A DNA stretch of 64,000 nucleotides. Origin: Perognathus longimembris pacificus. Taxonomy: Eukaryota > Chordata > Mammalia > Rodentia > Heteromyidae. The position numbers were made by a program, and so were the translations under genes. The stretch is from assembly GCF_023159225.1 (NCBI RefSeq), contig NC_063170.1, positions 61,099,208 through 61,163,207 of the forward strand, read 5' to 3'. Shown in pieces: positions 1 to 11,399 of this stretch. The first letter of the stretch is position 1; every line of letters begins with the position of its first letter. The notes under the pieces were generated by a model. The model was not told the DNA's origin. It worked only from the letters and a program-made list of their open reading frames with translations, and made no database searches.

Positions 1-242
1 TACTGTGGAATATGTTGGGAACATATAATGGCAAGAAAGACTTAGACCTTGTGTGGAGAGTTTCTTGGGCCTTGTAAAGGAAGTAACAAGTATCTTTGTG
101 TTTAGTATCTCTGTCGTGAACAACTGGACATTGTCTATTTTTTGTAGGTTACTCAATTTCCATTATCTTCCTACAGTTGGATTACATTATCTAACTACAC
201 TTTTTATAATTGATAGTTAATCAATTATAAAAAACAATCTCA
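1..242. other. Unique AT-rich DNA, no feature recognised
   Basis: No repeat family, exon or RNA gene was recognised. The last 7 bases (236-242, AATCTCA) are the left target-site copy of the SINE that follows. Confidence 0.5.
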
Positions 243-439
243 GGGGCTAGGAATGTGACCTAGTACTTGCCTAGCATGCATGAAGCCCTGGGTTCAATTC
301 CTCAGTACCACATAAACAGAAAAAGCCAGAAATGGAGCTGTGGCTCAAGTGGTAGAGTGCTAGCCCTAAGCAAAACAAGCTCAGGGACAGTGCCCAGGCC
401 CCAAATCCAAGCCCCAGGACTGACAAAAAAAAAAATAAT
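243..439 (+). mobile_element. ID-like dimeric SINE (IDL-Geo type), older subfamily
   Basis: The head begins GGGGCTAGGAATGTGACC and carries a degenerate pol III B box (GGTTCAATTCC) at about 292-302. It is followed by the shared right half (GCTGTGGCTCAAGTGGTAGAG ... AGCCCCAGGACTG) and an A-rich tail. Short direct repeats AATCTCA flank it at 236-242 and 440-446. It belongs to the subgroup with CTAGCATGCATGAAGCC in the head, also seen at 19061 and 32690. It is a non-autonomous retroposon presumably mobilised by L1. Confidence 0.8.
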
Positions 440-1978
440 AATCTCAATTAATTGAGAAATGTGGTTTTGGAAGCTTCAAAACTTCAGTCATTTGACTTCT
501 ATGAAACCTGCAATGAATCTGTCCTTTTTCAAAATTGGAAAAAGTTTCAGAGTCTGCCAGATACATTACAAAAGGAAATGTTTTATTTATATGAGTTATT
601 ATGTTGAAAAATGTTGTCAAAATAACATAAAACACTCAATTGCACATCATTAACTTTAAAAAGATCATCAACAGTGCTTCACTTCCAAAATTAACAACTA
701 AACCCAATTCCGGATGTGTTACTAGGTATTTTTTGAAGTGACAAACCATCTCCCCCCCTCCCAAAAAAAATAGAGACCCAAAAGCAACTGAAGCATTTGT
801 TTCCATTGCTAGCACTACAACTATACAAGTTTAAGATGTTTAGGAGTAGAAAGTCTTGTGGATAAGAAATTTGGAGGTCAACTCATGGTACTAAATAATT
901 CCAGTTTTGTAAGTCATACTACTCAACCACACTAGCATCCATAAATTTGCTTTGAAACAAAGCATCAAATGTGCATGGGATTTCTCCAGATGGCTATTGT
1001 CATTTGTTCCTTGATTTGAGTACCACATGGTACTCAGAAATTTCCATCTATAGACTTCAACACTAGGGACATGCAAGGTCCACCTTCACTCTAGTCCAAT
1101 TGTACCTCTAATCACTTCCCCTGGAGCATGAAGTACCACCTTACCTAAAAAAAAAAAAAAAGTCCCCTATTTAGTCTTTCTCTACAAGGCCAAGGTAAGT
1201 TCTAACAGGAAGTTTCTTTTAGTCTGCTGTTTTGCTCCCCACAAACTCAGAATGTAGGCAGATTTAATCCATATTGATTGAATATAAGTGAAGGAATACT
1301 TAGGCATGCTCGACCAATTTAGCACTTAATAAGGTTTCTCAAGTGGAAAACAAATATAGACTTAGGGAAAAAGAGATTGGATTCCAAAAGACTATAACAA
1401 TATAAAGAAAAAGACACAACAGAGGGGGAAAAAACCTCACTAGGATGATTTGTGAGCTCTGAAAGGTTGGAATAAAGGCTTTTGCTGTATAGGAAACATT
1501 AAACAAGGTCAGAAAGACCTAGATGTAGTACATGGAATAGGCAGGTATCATAGTTGGATAGTTTATCAAGGAATATTGTTCCTTGTCATCAGCCAGTTCT
1601 TGGTGGGCCTGTTAAAAAGGTGCTGCTCTGTGTTCCAGTGTTTCATTTGGGTGGACTGTTCATTGTCTCTGGGCCTGTGGGAAGGAGGAACATGACAAAA
1701 TGTGGTCAAGTTCAATTCATGGGTATTTTGTTGAAGTCAGTCAGCAGAGACCAATTCAGTTCATCATTTATTTGACGAATGAGAATTTGGAAAGTCGGTG
1801 TCTGATGATGATGACTTTAGAAGACATCTACAAACCTTTCAAAAAGTCATAGAGAAAAGGAAGAGTCTATAAAGTCATCCATTTTCTTTAACACAAAAGA
1901 GTGCAGAGATTTTGTGATTGCCACCCTGTTTCAGGAGCATAATACACAAAGTTCAACAACTTTAGTTGTTCCCTTTAG

Positions 1979-2000
1979 TTCCCTTTAGTTCTAAAGGGAA
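1979..2000. repeat. Perfect 10-bp inverted repeat with 2-nt loop
   Basis: TTCCCTTTAG (1979-1988) and CTAAAGGGAA (1991-2000) are exact reverse complements separated by TT. The left arm is also the second copy of a direct repeat (TTCCCTTTAG at 1969-1978). No function is implied. Confidence 0.7.
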
Positions 2001-2369
2001 ACTGTGTGTATATAATTTATAAAATAAATATTTATATATAATTTATTCAATATATATAATTAGCCAATAAAATATGCTTTGAGATTGTGTGGTACATCAT
2101 CAGGTATATCCTGTGGGAAGTGTTCCTCCTTTTAGTTCTGCTGCCCTAAAAGCAACATCCTTCCCAGTTACCATGGATAGTCCCCACAAGCAGGGGAAGA
2201 GTGGGAATCATTTTTTTATCAGACTTCTATTTTTCTCCATGGCATATTATCTAAATAAGCAGGATAGAAATGTCACAGAAGACACCCTCCCTTAGCAAGC
2301 CCTTAGGCTCCCTTATTTTTTCAAAAGCACTATTGGCATAATTAGACCTTTGATTGCCTACACAATGGT

Positions 2370-2392
2370 ACTATGGTACTATGTACCATAGT
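2370..2392. repeat. Perfect 9-bp inverted repeat with 5-nt loop
   Basis: ACTATGGTA (2370-2378) pairs exactly with TACCATAGT (2384-2392). It lies just upstream of an alternating purine-pyrimidine stretch at 2400-2475. Confidence 0.65.
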
Positions 2393-4017
2393 AAATTTCA
2401 TATAATTATGTGTACATGCGCACACACACGTATATATACAGGTATGTATATATGCATACATATCTGTATGTATATCCATTTTTTAAAAGAAAATCAGATA
2501 TGCTCCATAGTTTCATAAGTATTTGTTAGGCAACACGTTGTTTACACTTCAACACAATATAAAATCTCTATACCTTTATTTTGCTCAGGGACGTGAGAAG
2601 GAGAAAAATGAGAATGAACTGACAGCCCTGCTAAAGAATAGGATAGAGCCAGGTGGATAGCCAGAGTGTTTGACAAGCAGTAAGACTCGGCATGGGCCAG
2701 GTATAAAAGACTCCTGTGGCAGTGCTAGAGCCTGGGTAGGATTGTAGCCTTCAGTTGTTGGGTTATTGCATCTTCTTAATGGGTCCTGAGAGAAAATCCA
2801 AGGCACCATAGGAATGCTTGGAGTATAGAATAGTTAGGAGCTCAGCATAAAATCCACTTACCCATGGCTATGCTTTGTGTTAAAACTCCTTTCAAATAAA
2901 AAGAGCAAATCGAATCAGAGGTTTCTCAGGACTCCAGAGCTGACTCTGAGGCAGTGACCTTTCCACCCTTTCATACAATGCAGACAAAGTTTGAATATTA
3001 TTGCTATGGCATTTGAATGCTAACAGAATATTCAACAATGAACTGGAGGCAGGAAATAAAAAAATGAAAAACTTCTATAATCTGAATATCCAGTCATTGA
3101 AGGATCACCCAGGAATCAACAGAAATCATAGGATTGGACAAATGAAGAATAGTTGTTTGTTCCCAGCAAAAGTTTCTGGAACAAGGGAAGGCGAGTACAT
3201 GATGTTTTATCAGATGCAGTCTGTACTTAGAAGAAAATATCCTGCAAATTAGCATGAAAGAAAATGTTGATTTTCTTTTCCTGGTCCACTGACCTTAACA
3301 GGTTTTCATTTATTTTGTGCTGTCTAGCTTTTATGTTTAAACACCATTTACTCTCCCCATTATAAAGTATAAAGATGATAAAAGCTATGTTTCAAAAAGC
3401 CTTTTAAATGCAACATTCAAGCTCATCTCTCTAAAAGCAGCACACCCCGCTCTTCTTCCATTAATTAAAATAGCATTCAATTATTGTAACAAAGTGCCAA
3501 CTCTATTCAAACGGTAGTAAGAATCAGTCTTTACATGAATACTTTAAATCTGTAATTAGTTTAATTCTGGCCTTTTGACAACATGATTCAGTAATGGATA
3601 CAAGACCTTCACTGGTTACCTGGATATAGTTAGCATTTCTTGTATAAGGTGACAGAAAAAGGGAGTTTTCCCCATGAGATTCTAAGATGTTTTTCTTCCT
3701 TCTAAGGCAGACATACAGACAAACTCTGAAGCCCTTCATGTCATCAATTGTTAACTTTTAAACCAAGAAAGTGATGCAGAGTCCAGCAATGTTATCATCT
3801 TGTGGTCACAACCTCGTTAAGACCTTTTATACTCCTGTTAATCTTTCTTTTGGGCAACAGCCAGTTGGAATTGAGATTTTTGTTTGCTTGACTAATATAT
3901 GTCACAGGGAAACCTCATAAAGGTATGTGCTGTTCCCAACTAGTTCAGAGTATTGGAAAGATTGAGTTAAAACTGTCTCTCTACAAAAGGGGGGGAACTG
4001 AGAAGTGGAACCAGAGG

Positions 4018-4372
4018 GTTTTTTTAAATTTTATTTTACTTTCTGTGATTTTCTTTTTTCTATGTTTTTTCCCTTTTGTTGCCATATTTGTAACCTTTGT
4101 CTTGTATGTAAGTCTATCTGATTTGAGGAAGGGAAGGAGAAGCACAGAAATAGTGGAAGAGAGGATAAACTAATTCAGCATGATACCCACTAGACACTAT
4201 GTTGGAAATGAATGATACAACTTGTCAGGGAGGGAGGCCAAGAGGGGAAAAAGACTGGGAGAAAATAAGGGAAGTGGCAACACTGTTCAAAAGAAATGTC
4301 CTCAATATCTGACATATGTAACTGTAACCCCACTGTACATCATTTCTTCAATAAAAAAAGAGGGAAAAAAGT
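4018..4372 (+). mobile_element. LINE-1 3' end (3' UTR fragment), sense
   Basis: The order of landmarks matches the better preserved L1 tail at 45180-45500: a T-rich run, GTTGCCATATTTGTAACC, AAGTCTATCTGATTTGAGG, a G-rich segment (AGGGAGGGAGGCC), then CATATGTAACTGTAACCCC ... CATCATTTCTTCAATAAAA. No ORF2 sequence remains, so it is strongly 5'-truncated. The terminal A-rich tail runs into 4350-4372. Confidence 0.7.
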
Positions 4373-4860
4373 GAGGGAAGTTGGATTATCCACTCAGGAA
4401 TGAGATTCTAAAGATCTAAAGATATTAAAAGCAACTGATCTTATTGGAAGACCATACAATTTTGACCGGAACATGAAGATACCATATTTTTCTTTCACGT
4501 GACATATGCAGCAATTAACTTTATTGGGCATTCCTATTTTTACCTTCAATATGAGGGATTCTAGTTTGGGATTCATATATAGAAATCACTGAATTGTATA
4601 TGAAAGAAAGATCTTCCCAGATTTTAATTTCTACTTTTCCTCCCTCCCTTTCTTTTTGCTTGTGTTATAAAGGGGAAGAAATGTTTGGAGGGCTTTCATT
4701 GATTGTCACAAATTTTGTATCTGTTATGCTACTTCATACACTGATGGGCTTGAAAAAGGTGGATTTATTCATTTTTACAGCAAATAAATTTCTACAAATG
4801 GAGATTTCTGCCAAGTTTTGGTAACTTGCCTCACATCAAACCTCAAAAATATCAAAATGA
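4373..4860. other. Unique DNA
   Basis: No repeat or gene was recognised. The last 16 bases (4845-4860) are the left target-site copy of the next SINE. Confidence 0.45.
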
Positions 4861-5090
4861 GGGGCTGGGGATATAGCCTAGCGGCAAGAGTGCCTGCCTC
4901 GGATACACGAGGCCCTAGGTTCGATTCCCCAGCACCACATATACAGAAAACGGCCAGAAGCGGTGCTGTGGCTCAAGTGGCAGAGTGCTAGCCTTGAGCG
5001 GGAAGAAGCCAGGGACAGTGCTCAGGCCCTGAGTCCAAGGCCCAGGACTGGCAAAAAAAAAAAAAAAAAAAAAAAAGAAAAAAAGAAAGA
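4861..5090 (+). mobile_element. Young ID-like dimeric SINE (IDL-Geo type)
   Basis: The head GGGGCTGGGGATATAGCC includes an A-box-like segment (TAGCCTAGCGGC, about 4874-4885) and a clean B box GGTTCGATTCC (4918-4928). The right half carries GGCTCAAGTGGCAGAG. An A-rich tail occupies 5053-5090. A perfect 16-bp target-site duplication, AAAAATATCAAAATGA, lies at 4845-4860 and 5091-5106. The intact boxes, long tail and perfect duplication indicate recent L1-driven insertion. It belongs to the subgroup with ACGAGGCCCTAGG and ACATATACAGAAAACGGCC. Confidence 0.92.
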
Positions 5091-5106
5091 AAAAATATCA
5101 AAATGA

Positions 5107-5877
5107 AGAATTTGATTTTAGATTGTAGGTAATAAACCATAGGACTGAGTTTTCCAATCTTGGTAATTCTATGTATATTACTAATATTACAACTAATAGT
5201 AGAGAAAGGTAAAGGATTAAATGTACCGTGTTTTAAGCACTTTACATAACCAAGCAATACTTAGGGTTAGACACTGTTTCTATTTAAGTGTTCTATTTAG
5301 GTGTAGAACTACTGAAGTAAGATTATGACTCAAGATCTGAAGCTAGGAACCATAGCCAACTCTAAGTTTAGAATCCCGTGATGTTTCAATCATGTTTTCC
5401 AGGAGCAAAACTGATGAGTTTTCTCATGGATTAAGCAAGTATAGACTCTCCCTTAGAAACTCCTGGGATGAGATGGGGGACCAATGAAGAATGCAGCCCT
5501 GGGGTATAGGTTTATAGTATATTATGGGCTGTATCTCATTCATTTTCACTTCTAACTCGATTTAACACCTTTCTCCTGATCATTGCCATCCCCTGTACCC
5601 TGGATGAGACCCTTAGGTGCAGTGACTGGCTGGAAGGAGAAACATTCACCCCAAAGCCCAAGAAATCCCACAGCTTGGTGAATGCAGGTCCTTTCTGTAA
5701 ATTCTGGGAGAATACAAAACCTTCTCAGATTCCTCTATCACCCTCATCTTGCCTTAACATGAAAGAAGGTAGGTGCCATTGTCTATGGAAAGGTATTTTG
5801 AGGGAGAGCTAAAACTTTTTGTTTTCCTTTTTTGGGTCTCTTCATTTAATGGCATCCTGTGGAAACTAGAGAAACTA
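5107..5877. other. Unique DNA with a possible MIR trace
   Basis: No gene is visible. About 5222-5380 resembles the antisense of a MIR SINE (TTTTAAGCACTTTACATAA near its start) and is listed separately. The rest (5380-5877) is unrecognised. Confidence 0.4.
5222..5380 (-). mobile_element. Possible MIR remnant, antisense
   Basis: GTGTTTTAAGCACTTTACATA matches the antisense MIR signature around GTGCTAAGCACTTTACAT. The rest is too diverged to follow by eye. Confidence 0.35.
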
Positions 5878-5912
<35 letters not shown>

Positions 5913-5934
5913 CGACGACGACGACGATGATGAT
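5878..5934. repeat. (GAT)n microsatellite with a (GAC)5 block
   Basis: About nineteen trinucleotide units: a GAT run, five GAC units at 5911-5925, then GAT again. It abuts the 3' (tail) side of the minus-strand Geo SINE at 5938, so it probably expanded from that SINE's tail. Long runs of Asp or Ser codons across it are repeat shadows. Confidence 0.9.
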
Positions 5935-5937
5935 AGA

Positions 5938-6147
5938 TTGTGGTCCTGGGGATTAAACTCAGAGTCTAGGCACTGTCTTTGAGCTTTCTGCTCAAGGCTA
6001 GAGCTCATCCACTTGAGCCATAGCCCTATTTCTGGCCTTTTTGGTGGTTACTTGGAGATAAAAATCTCATGGGCTTTCCTGGTGATGCTCAGATCCCAGC
6101 CTCTTGAGTACTTAGGATTACAGGCATGAGCCACCAGTACCTGGCTG
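5938..6147 (-). mobile_element. Geo-type SINE (7SL/B1-like head plus ID-like right half)
   Basis: Read on the minus strand, it starts with CCAGGTACTGGTGGCTCATG and CTGTAATCCTAAGTACTCAA, continues through GAGATTTTTATCTCCAAGTAA, and ends with the module GTGGATGAGCTCTAGCCTTGAG. Its tail faces the (GAT)n tract. Confidence 0.8.
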
Positions 6148-7025
6148 GAAAACTGTATTTGTATAACATATAACATTAGCATACTGTCTAAAATATAAAG
6201 GTTTTCTATAGAAATTGACATTGGGCTTTCACTGAGTGTTTTTCCCCCAGACACTAGTGAATTGTTTCTGATTTCTCTAAATAAAAAAAAACTGCATTGG
6301 GGAAGAAGAGTAATATTTTTATCCAAAATTGTTCCTGTTGTGCATTTGCTTGGCACCCCGTGAGAAAACAGCTGTTACTATCTTATTTCTACCTTGCATA
6401 TGAGTTCTGTTTTCTAAATTAATTCATGATTGATGCTGCTTTTGTTTCATTTTATGTCTACTACTGAAAGATGAATTACAAATTAATAGGGAATAGTTAA
6501 TTTCAGCTCAATCAATAGCATCTTTAATAACTGAGGATTGCTCATAAAGAACCAATAAATCATTATGGTAAATATTAATAACTTACATGAAATTCCATAT
6601 GACTAATATATAAAGCATATTAGAAATTTATTACAAATATCTAAGAATAAACTTCTACTCACCTTAGATTTGAATTATATTTGTTCAGTCCAATCGATAT
6701 GATAATGGGCACTATTTCAAGGCCTTAGGAGCAGGTTTTTTGCAGGAGATGGGAGAGTAAATTTAATGGACACTTCCCTGATAGTCAGACTTGCCTAATC
6801 TGCGTAGCCTTCCCATGAATTTTCAATGCAATTTCATCCTCAAATGGGAGCTCCCACAAATCCAAATGCCTTGTTGAAGCAGCAGAAAATGAATTATGTG
6901 GATAACAATATTTCATCAAGCGCAAAAGTCAGCTGGGTTACGTCCACAGCAGTAAAACTGTGTAAATAAATTGCTAAGTCATAGGGAAATTGTATCTCAT
7001 TTGCAACCTAGGAGGACTAGTTGAG

Positions 7026-7028
<3 letters not shown>
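6148..7028. other. Repeat-free AT-rich block, candidate conserved noncoding DNA
   Basis: No transposon, microsatellite or gene was recognised. Between about 6400 and 6990 there are many homeodomain-type ATTA/TAAT cores. Whether it is conserved cannot be told from this sequence. Confidence 0.3.

Positions 7029-7087
<59 letters not shown>
7029..7087. repeat. (AG)n microsatellite
   Basis: About 59 bp of uninterrupted AG dinucleotides, followed by a purine-rich flank to about 7165 (GGCGAAGAAGAGGGACAAG and similar). Reading frames made of Arg-Glu or Leu-Ser repeats across it are artefacts. Confidence 0.95.
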
Positions 7088-7090
<3 letters not shown>

Positions 7091-7579
7091 CAAATGGCTC
7101 AGGCAGGCGAAGAAGAGGGACAAGAAGGTGCAAGGGAGGGGAGAGGAGAGAAGAACAGAGAAATAATGCTTTGAACCTGGCATCTTTTACTGTCAATTTC
7201 AAATGAATATTGGAACAAAAAAAACCCTATCAACCTTAAATAACTTAGTGTCAACTTGTATAAGTGTCTTATGTATATTTTTAGGCTTTTCTTATAAGTA
7301 AGATTTTTTCTACTCAAAAGATTTTAAGAAAGACATGAATTTATAGCAGTGTATTCTGTGATGACATAAGTTTTAGCTTGACTGTCACTAAAACTTTGTA
7401 AAAATTGCTGCATATCAGTTTTGACATGATTAAGAGTCTGAATAGATTTCTATCATTTGTAAGTCACCTTCCACACTCAAACTTGAAATTTCACAACTTC
7501 CAATTGTAAGAAATTTTGAAAATGGCATGAGGCATAAACAGTTGTTAAGACATGCATGTGCACCAATGTGCGCACAAAC

Positions 7580-7580
<1 letters not shown>

Positions 7581-7611
<31 letters not shown>
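7581..7611. repeat. (CA)n microsatellite
   Basis: Uninterrupted AC dinucleotides of about 31 bp, flanked by unique DNA. Confidence 0.95.
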
Positions 7612-7612
<1 letters not shown>

Positions 7613-7935
7613 TCACTATAAAGTCTTAAAAGCTCCTCCCTAAAGGAGTGCTTGGAAATATTTCTAAGCTCTGATCTAACATCCACATAGACTATTACAA
7701 TGGGTTTTCTCCTTGGCAAAAATCACCATTTCTAAGGTGAGGAGGACAGAAAAGAAACTGAGCAAGTTGAAAACAGGAACAGTAGGGAGAAAACACAGTA
7801 GCTGTCTATTTATCTAGAGTCCATGCTGTTGCTTAGAGCAGCCGTTTTCATATGTATCATTCTCCCAGTGAAATAGCTAGGATACTTACCTGAAAAGTCC
7901 TTTTATTGGCTGTTTTTGTTTTTTCTGTTTTCTTT

Positions 7936-8141
7936 TATGGCATTACCAGAGTTTGAACTCAGGGCCTCACACTTTCTAAGCAGGTGCTCTACCACTCAGC
8001 CCACCAGTTCCTGTTGGCACTGGATCTTTTAGAAGTAGAGTCTTGCTTTATGCATGGCTTCCCTGGACTATTAACCTCCAATTTGTTCTTCCCTTTGTTT
8101 CTGGGATAACAGGTGAGTGACAATGCAGGCACTTAGTGTTT
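7936..8141 (-). mobile_element. B1+ID fusion SINE (B1-dID-like), diverged
   Basis: Read on the minus strand, a 7SL/B1-like unit (about 8030-8141, with CTGTTATCCCAGAAACAAAGG) is followed by an ID-like unit (7938-8011) with GGGCTGAGTGGTAGAGCACC and a degenerate B box GAGTTCAAACTC. The order, B1 then ID, fits a B1-dID element. Confidence 0.6.
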
Positions 8142-8194
8142 CTTCCTAGCTTTCGATGGCAGATATATATCCAGCTATTGGTAAAGATGGTGTC

Positions 8195-8296
8195 TGTGAA
8201 TGTATATTATGCCTGATTTAGCCTAAAACTCCAGTTCCCAATAGCTGCCTCCTGAGAAGCTAAGATTATAGGAATTAACCACCATGCCGGGTTAAT
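8195..8296 (-). mobile_element. Geo/B1-type SINE head fragment
   Basis: The minus strand reads AACCCGGCATGGTGGTTAATT, then TATAATCTTAGCTTCTCAGG, the 7SL-derived head shared by Geo and B1 elements. The right half is missing or too decayed to see. Confidence 0.55.
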
Positions 8297-9302
8297 TACC
8301 TCTGATTAGATTCTTCATATTTAAAAGTAAATAAATGCATAAATATTTAGTTTTTATATCCTGTTCAACTGAATGCTAAGTTAATATAAAAGCAATAGCA
8401 AACCTCTTACTACCAGCCATCTACCCTTTGTTTCAGGCAAAGAGGCTTCGTGTTTTCTAAATTGGACATACTGATCTCTGACCCTATATACCACAAGAAC
8501 TAAATTCACAATTTTGATTAGCTATGGATCAGTTCTGCTTAAAGCAGAGCAGGGAGGAGCTAAGGAATATCTGTTCTGTGGTTTATATAACATTTCCACT
8601 TTCAAAATCAAATTGCTTCTTGAAATGATTATCTTCTCTAGTTTTTCACTGGCTTAGAATCCAGTGATTTTTCTTCCTCCTCAAAATCACTTAGCAAATC
8701 CTGTTATCCTAAGTCGATGTCTTTTACTGTTTAATAATCACATCCATCTAATTTATAGTTTAAATATATCTTTCTGTGTGCCTTTACTTCTAGTATTTTC
8801 CCTGCTGAATGTTCAGCACAAAAGCATTCAGTTCTTAAGCAAATCTCCCTTGGAAGGATCCTAGGCGGTACTCAGACATGCAAATGGGAGGAAGGAATGA
8901 GAAAAACATGGTAAATTAGGGTGAATATGGCCTAAATTGGACAGAACCTGTTTTCCATTGTGGTCCTTCCTTTTTTTTTTTTTAATGTATGCCAATGAAG
9001 GCTGAAACACAGGATAAAGTCCTGCCAGAATGCTTCAGATTTGCTTAAGGGCTTAGAGGTACTGCTTGAAATACATTATTTTAGGATGGACTTATTAAGA
9101 AATTACAGTCTTTACAAAGATTAGAGTTGGGCTGGGAAAATCACTGGGGAGAGAAGAAGAATGTATTTCCAAATGACTGCACTTAGGAGCTATGGCTCCA
9201 AAGTCATATGATAAGCAGGATCACAATAATTTGATTGCCCCAGGGCCATTGGAAATCATGTTGGGAATTCTCATAAATTCACTTTTCCCCCAATAACTGT
9301 GT

Positions 9303-9445
9303 TCTAGGTGCTGCAAATGCACCACTGGGGGAAAATACACTTAACTATACATTTCCCATTTTACAAAGGCATAGAGTTTTGTCACCACAAAACTTGTCCA
9401 AGATTTTACAAAATTAGATCACAAGTGATTCTACAATTAAAATGC
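9303..9445 (-). mobile_element. Possible MIR remnant, antisense
   Basis: CTAGGTGCTG, then TTTCCCATTTTACAAAGGC and AACTTGTCCAAGATTTTAC follow the order of the antisense MIR consensus (cccattttacagatgagg ... cttgcccaaggtcac). Diverged. Confidence 0.45.
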
Positions 9446-10577
9446 ACAACTATTTTTCATTGGTAGAGGACACCAAAAGTAAGACACGAATAAATTGTGA
9501 AGCATACTGAGAGGAGTGCTGCAGAAAAAAAAAATAGAATATGACTACAATGGATGGGTGGGACAGGAGTGGTGCATACAACTTGTAAACTAGCTGTGGA
9601 GAAGATGGCATGGAGTCTGAAAGCAGGCGGAGACAGAGAAGTGGAGAGTGATCCAGAAACAGAAAATATTTGAAGCAAATGAAAGGAAATATGAATTTAT
9701 GTTCTAGTATAGCAAGATAGGGGAGGAAAGGAAGCTAGAAAGGAACCATGTAGATTCTCACTGGTATCTCTCAAGCCATCAACAGCTACTCTGATTGGAA
9801 GGAGAGCTACTCGATGGTGTAAAGTATACAAATGACCATGATTCAGTTTACATTTTAAAATTATGAAGTAATGAAATATGCTAATATGTTCCTGAAAAAA
9901 TGGGTTATTTATTATAGGCACCATAGAGAGACGAGAAAAATTATTACGCTCAAGAAACTTTCATTCAGGGAGCTCATCTCTTGCCCTAAAAATGAGTTTT
10001 TTTCTTCTCCACATTAGTAACACCAGCTCTCTCATCTCTTCCTTACATAGCTGCCAAAACTCATTCCTTCTTTTTCTAGCTATTTATTTCTATTTATAAA
10101 TCAGACTTGGCCAAGCAGAGGCATTTGATTTAACATTAGTGCAAACTTTTATTTCTCACCAAGCACATTCCATGAAAATTCTCCATTTTTATTCTATCCA
10201 AACTTAACCAAAGTGTTCATATAAAAAGTCACTTCCCTGAGATAATTTTTTCTGCCAGGAGGAAGTTTTCTCCATATTATTACTTCTGTGTTGCCTAATC
10301 TTTAAATTAGCCAACAATTAGCATGAGGTATCTAGAGATAGAAATGTGTGTATGTGTTGAAGGTAGCTCCTTAAAATATTTTATGATGATATAGTCATAC
10401 CCCATTTCAGAAAGGGATGTTGTTTTGGGGAGGAGTGAATATCAATGGAACACAAGCAGAAGAAAAGATTACATTTCTACTCCCACACAAGACCATAATA
10501 AGTTTTCTGAACTATCCTTATCCTCTTGAACCAGGATCCATTAGGAGTCTTGCCAATGTCCAACTGTAGGAAATAAG

Positions 10578-10603
10578 ATCTTGAGAATACACATTCTCAA
10601 GAT
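10578..10603. repeat. Perfect 11-bp hairpin with 4-nt loop
   Basis: ATCTTGAGAAT (10578-10588) and ATTCTCAAGAT (10593-10603) are exact reverse complements around ACAC. There is no T-run or gene context to suggest a terminator or miRNA precursor, and the stem is too short for the latter. Confidence 0.75.
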
Positions 10604-10988
10604 TGTATTTTTCCCTTGGTCAAAATAAAGACTCAGATGGACAGAAAAGTGCTGAATGATTGGGATGAAAGTATGAAAAGAAATTTTGCCATTCTGCCCA
10701 GTATGCCAGGGTTTGCAGATTGTAGAGTCAGAAGCCATGCAATCTGGAGACTCAGCAGTGTCCCGGTTTCCCTTCTTGCTCTTTGTAAAGATTGTACCAG
10801 AGCTCTAGTCTGAATTATAATACAAAGCCTTCTATAGACTGGCTTACCAGCATGCCTTTATTACAAAAGGTTTCCATTATTAATTCAAGATAAGTCCAAA
10901 AATGAGACCAAAGCCTTAGGATCCTGATAGTAAAAATACAGTACTCATCTCAGCAACATCAACTTTTCCTGAAGTTAGAAATGTAGAA

Positions 10989-11236
10989 AGCTTGCCAGGT
11001 TCTGGTGTCTCAAGCCTGTAATCCTAGCTAAGCAGGAGGGTGAGATCTGAGGATCACTGTTGGAAATCAGCCAGAGCAGAAAAGAGAAAAGTTCCTGGAT
11101 ATCCAATCAGTCACTCACAAACCGGAAGTGAGGCTGTGGTGAAATAGTAGAGCAAAAGAGTTCAGGGACAGTGCCATGAGTTCAAGCCCCAAGACCCAAA
11201 AGAAAAAAAAAAATAAAGAAGTAGAAGAAAAAAAAA
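10989..11236 (+). mobile_element. Geo-type SINE
   Basis: The 7SL-like head (CCTGTAATCCTAGCTAAGCAGG, GAGATCTGAGGATCAC) is joined to the ID-like right half (GAAGTGAGGCTGTGG, GAGTTCAAGCCCC) and an impure A-rich tail. A 12-bp target-site duplication AGAAATGTAGAA lies at 10977-10988 and 11237-11248. Confidence 0.85.
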
Positions 11237-11399
11237 AGAAATGTAGAATCCTTGAATTCACTCCAGATCTATGAAAAACATAATCTGATTTTATGGTCCC
11301 AAATTAAACCTATAGAAACAGCACCTGGAGGAACAAAATTCCATACTGTATACAAACCACATTTTCTTGATGCATTCCTCCATTGAGGGGCATCTAAGC

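Larger units (their letters stand above)
440..4015. other. Mostly unique intergenic DNA
   Basis: I see no gene. Short A/T tracts occur at about 743-770 and 1147-1162. The stretch at 2000-2060 is very AT-rich, and 2400-2475 is a degenerate TA/TG/CA alternating tract. Two small perfect inverted repeats lie inside and are listed separately. Open frames here are short and have no recognisable protein similarity. Confidence 0.5.
8297..10988. other. Mostly unique intergenic DNA
   Basis: No gene is visible. Contents noted: a T-run at 8971-8985, an A-run at about 9525-9535, a possible antisense MIR at 9303-9445, and a perfect hairpin at 10578-10603. The last 12 bases (10977-10988) are the target site of the next SINE. 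Confidence 0.45.

Noticed and set aside
4861..4935. tRNA-like sequence with A and B boxes
   Set aside because: Part of a SINE with a right half, A-tail and target-site duplication, not a tRNA gene. The same applies to the other ID-like copies.
5754..6008. Frames with poly-Asp or poly-Ser
   Set aside because: Translation of the (GAT/GAC)n microsatellite.
7017..7206. Frames with Arg-Glu or Leu-Ser repeats
   Set aside because: Translation of the (AG)n microsatellite.
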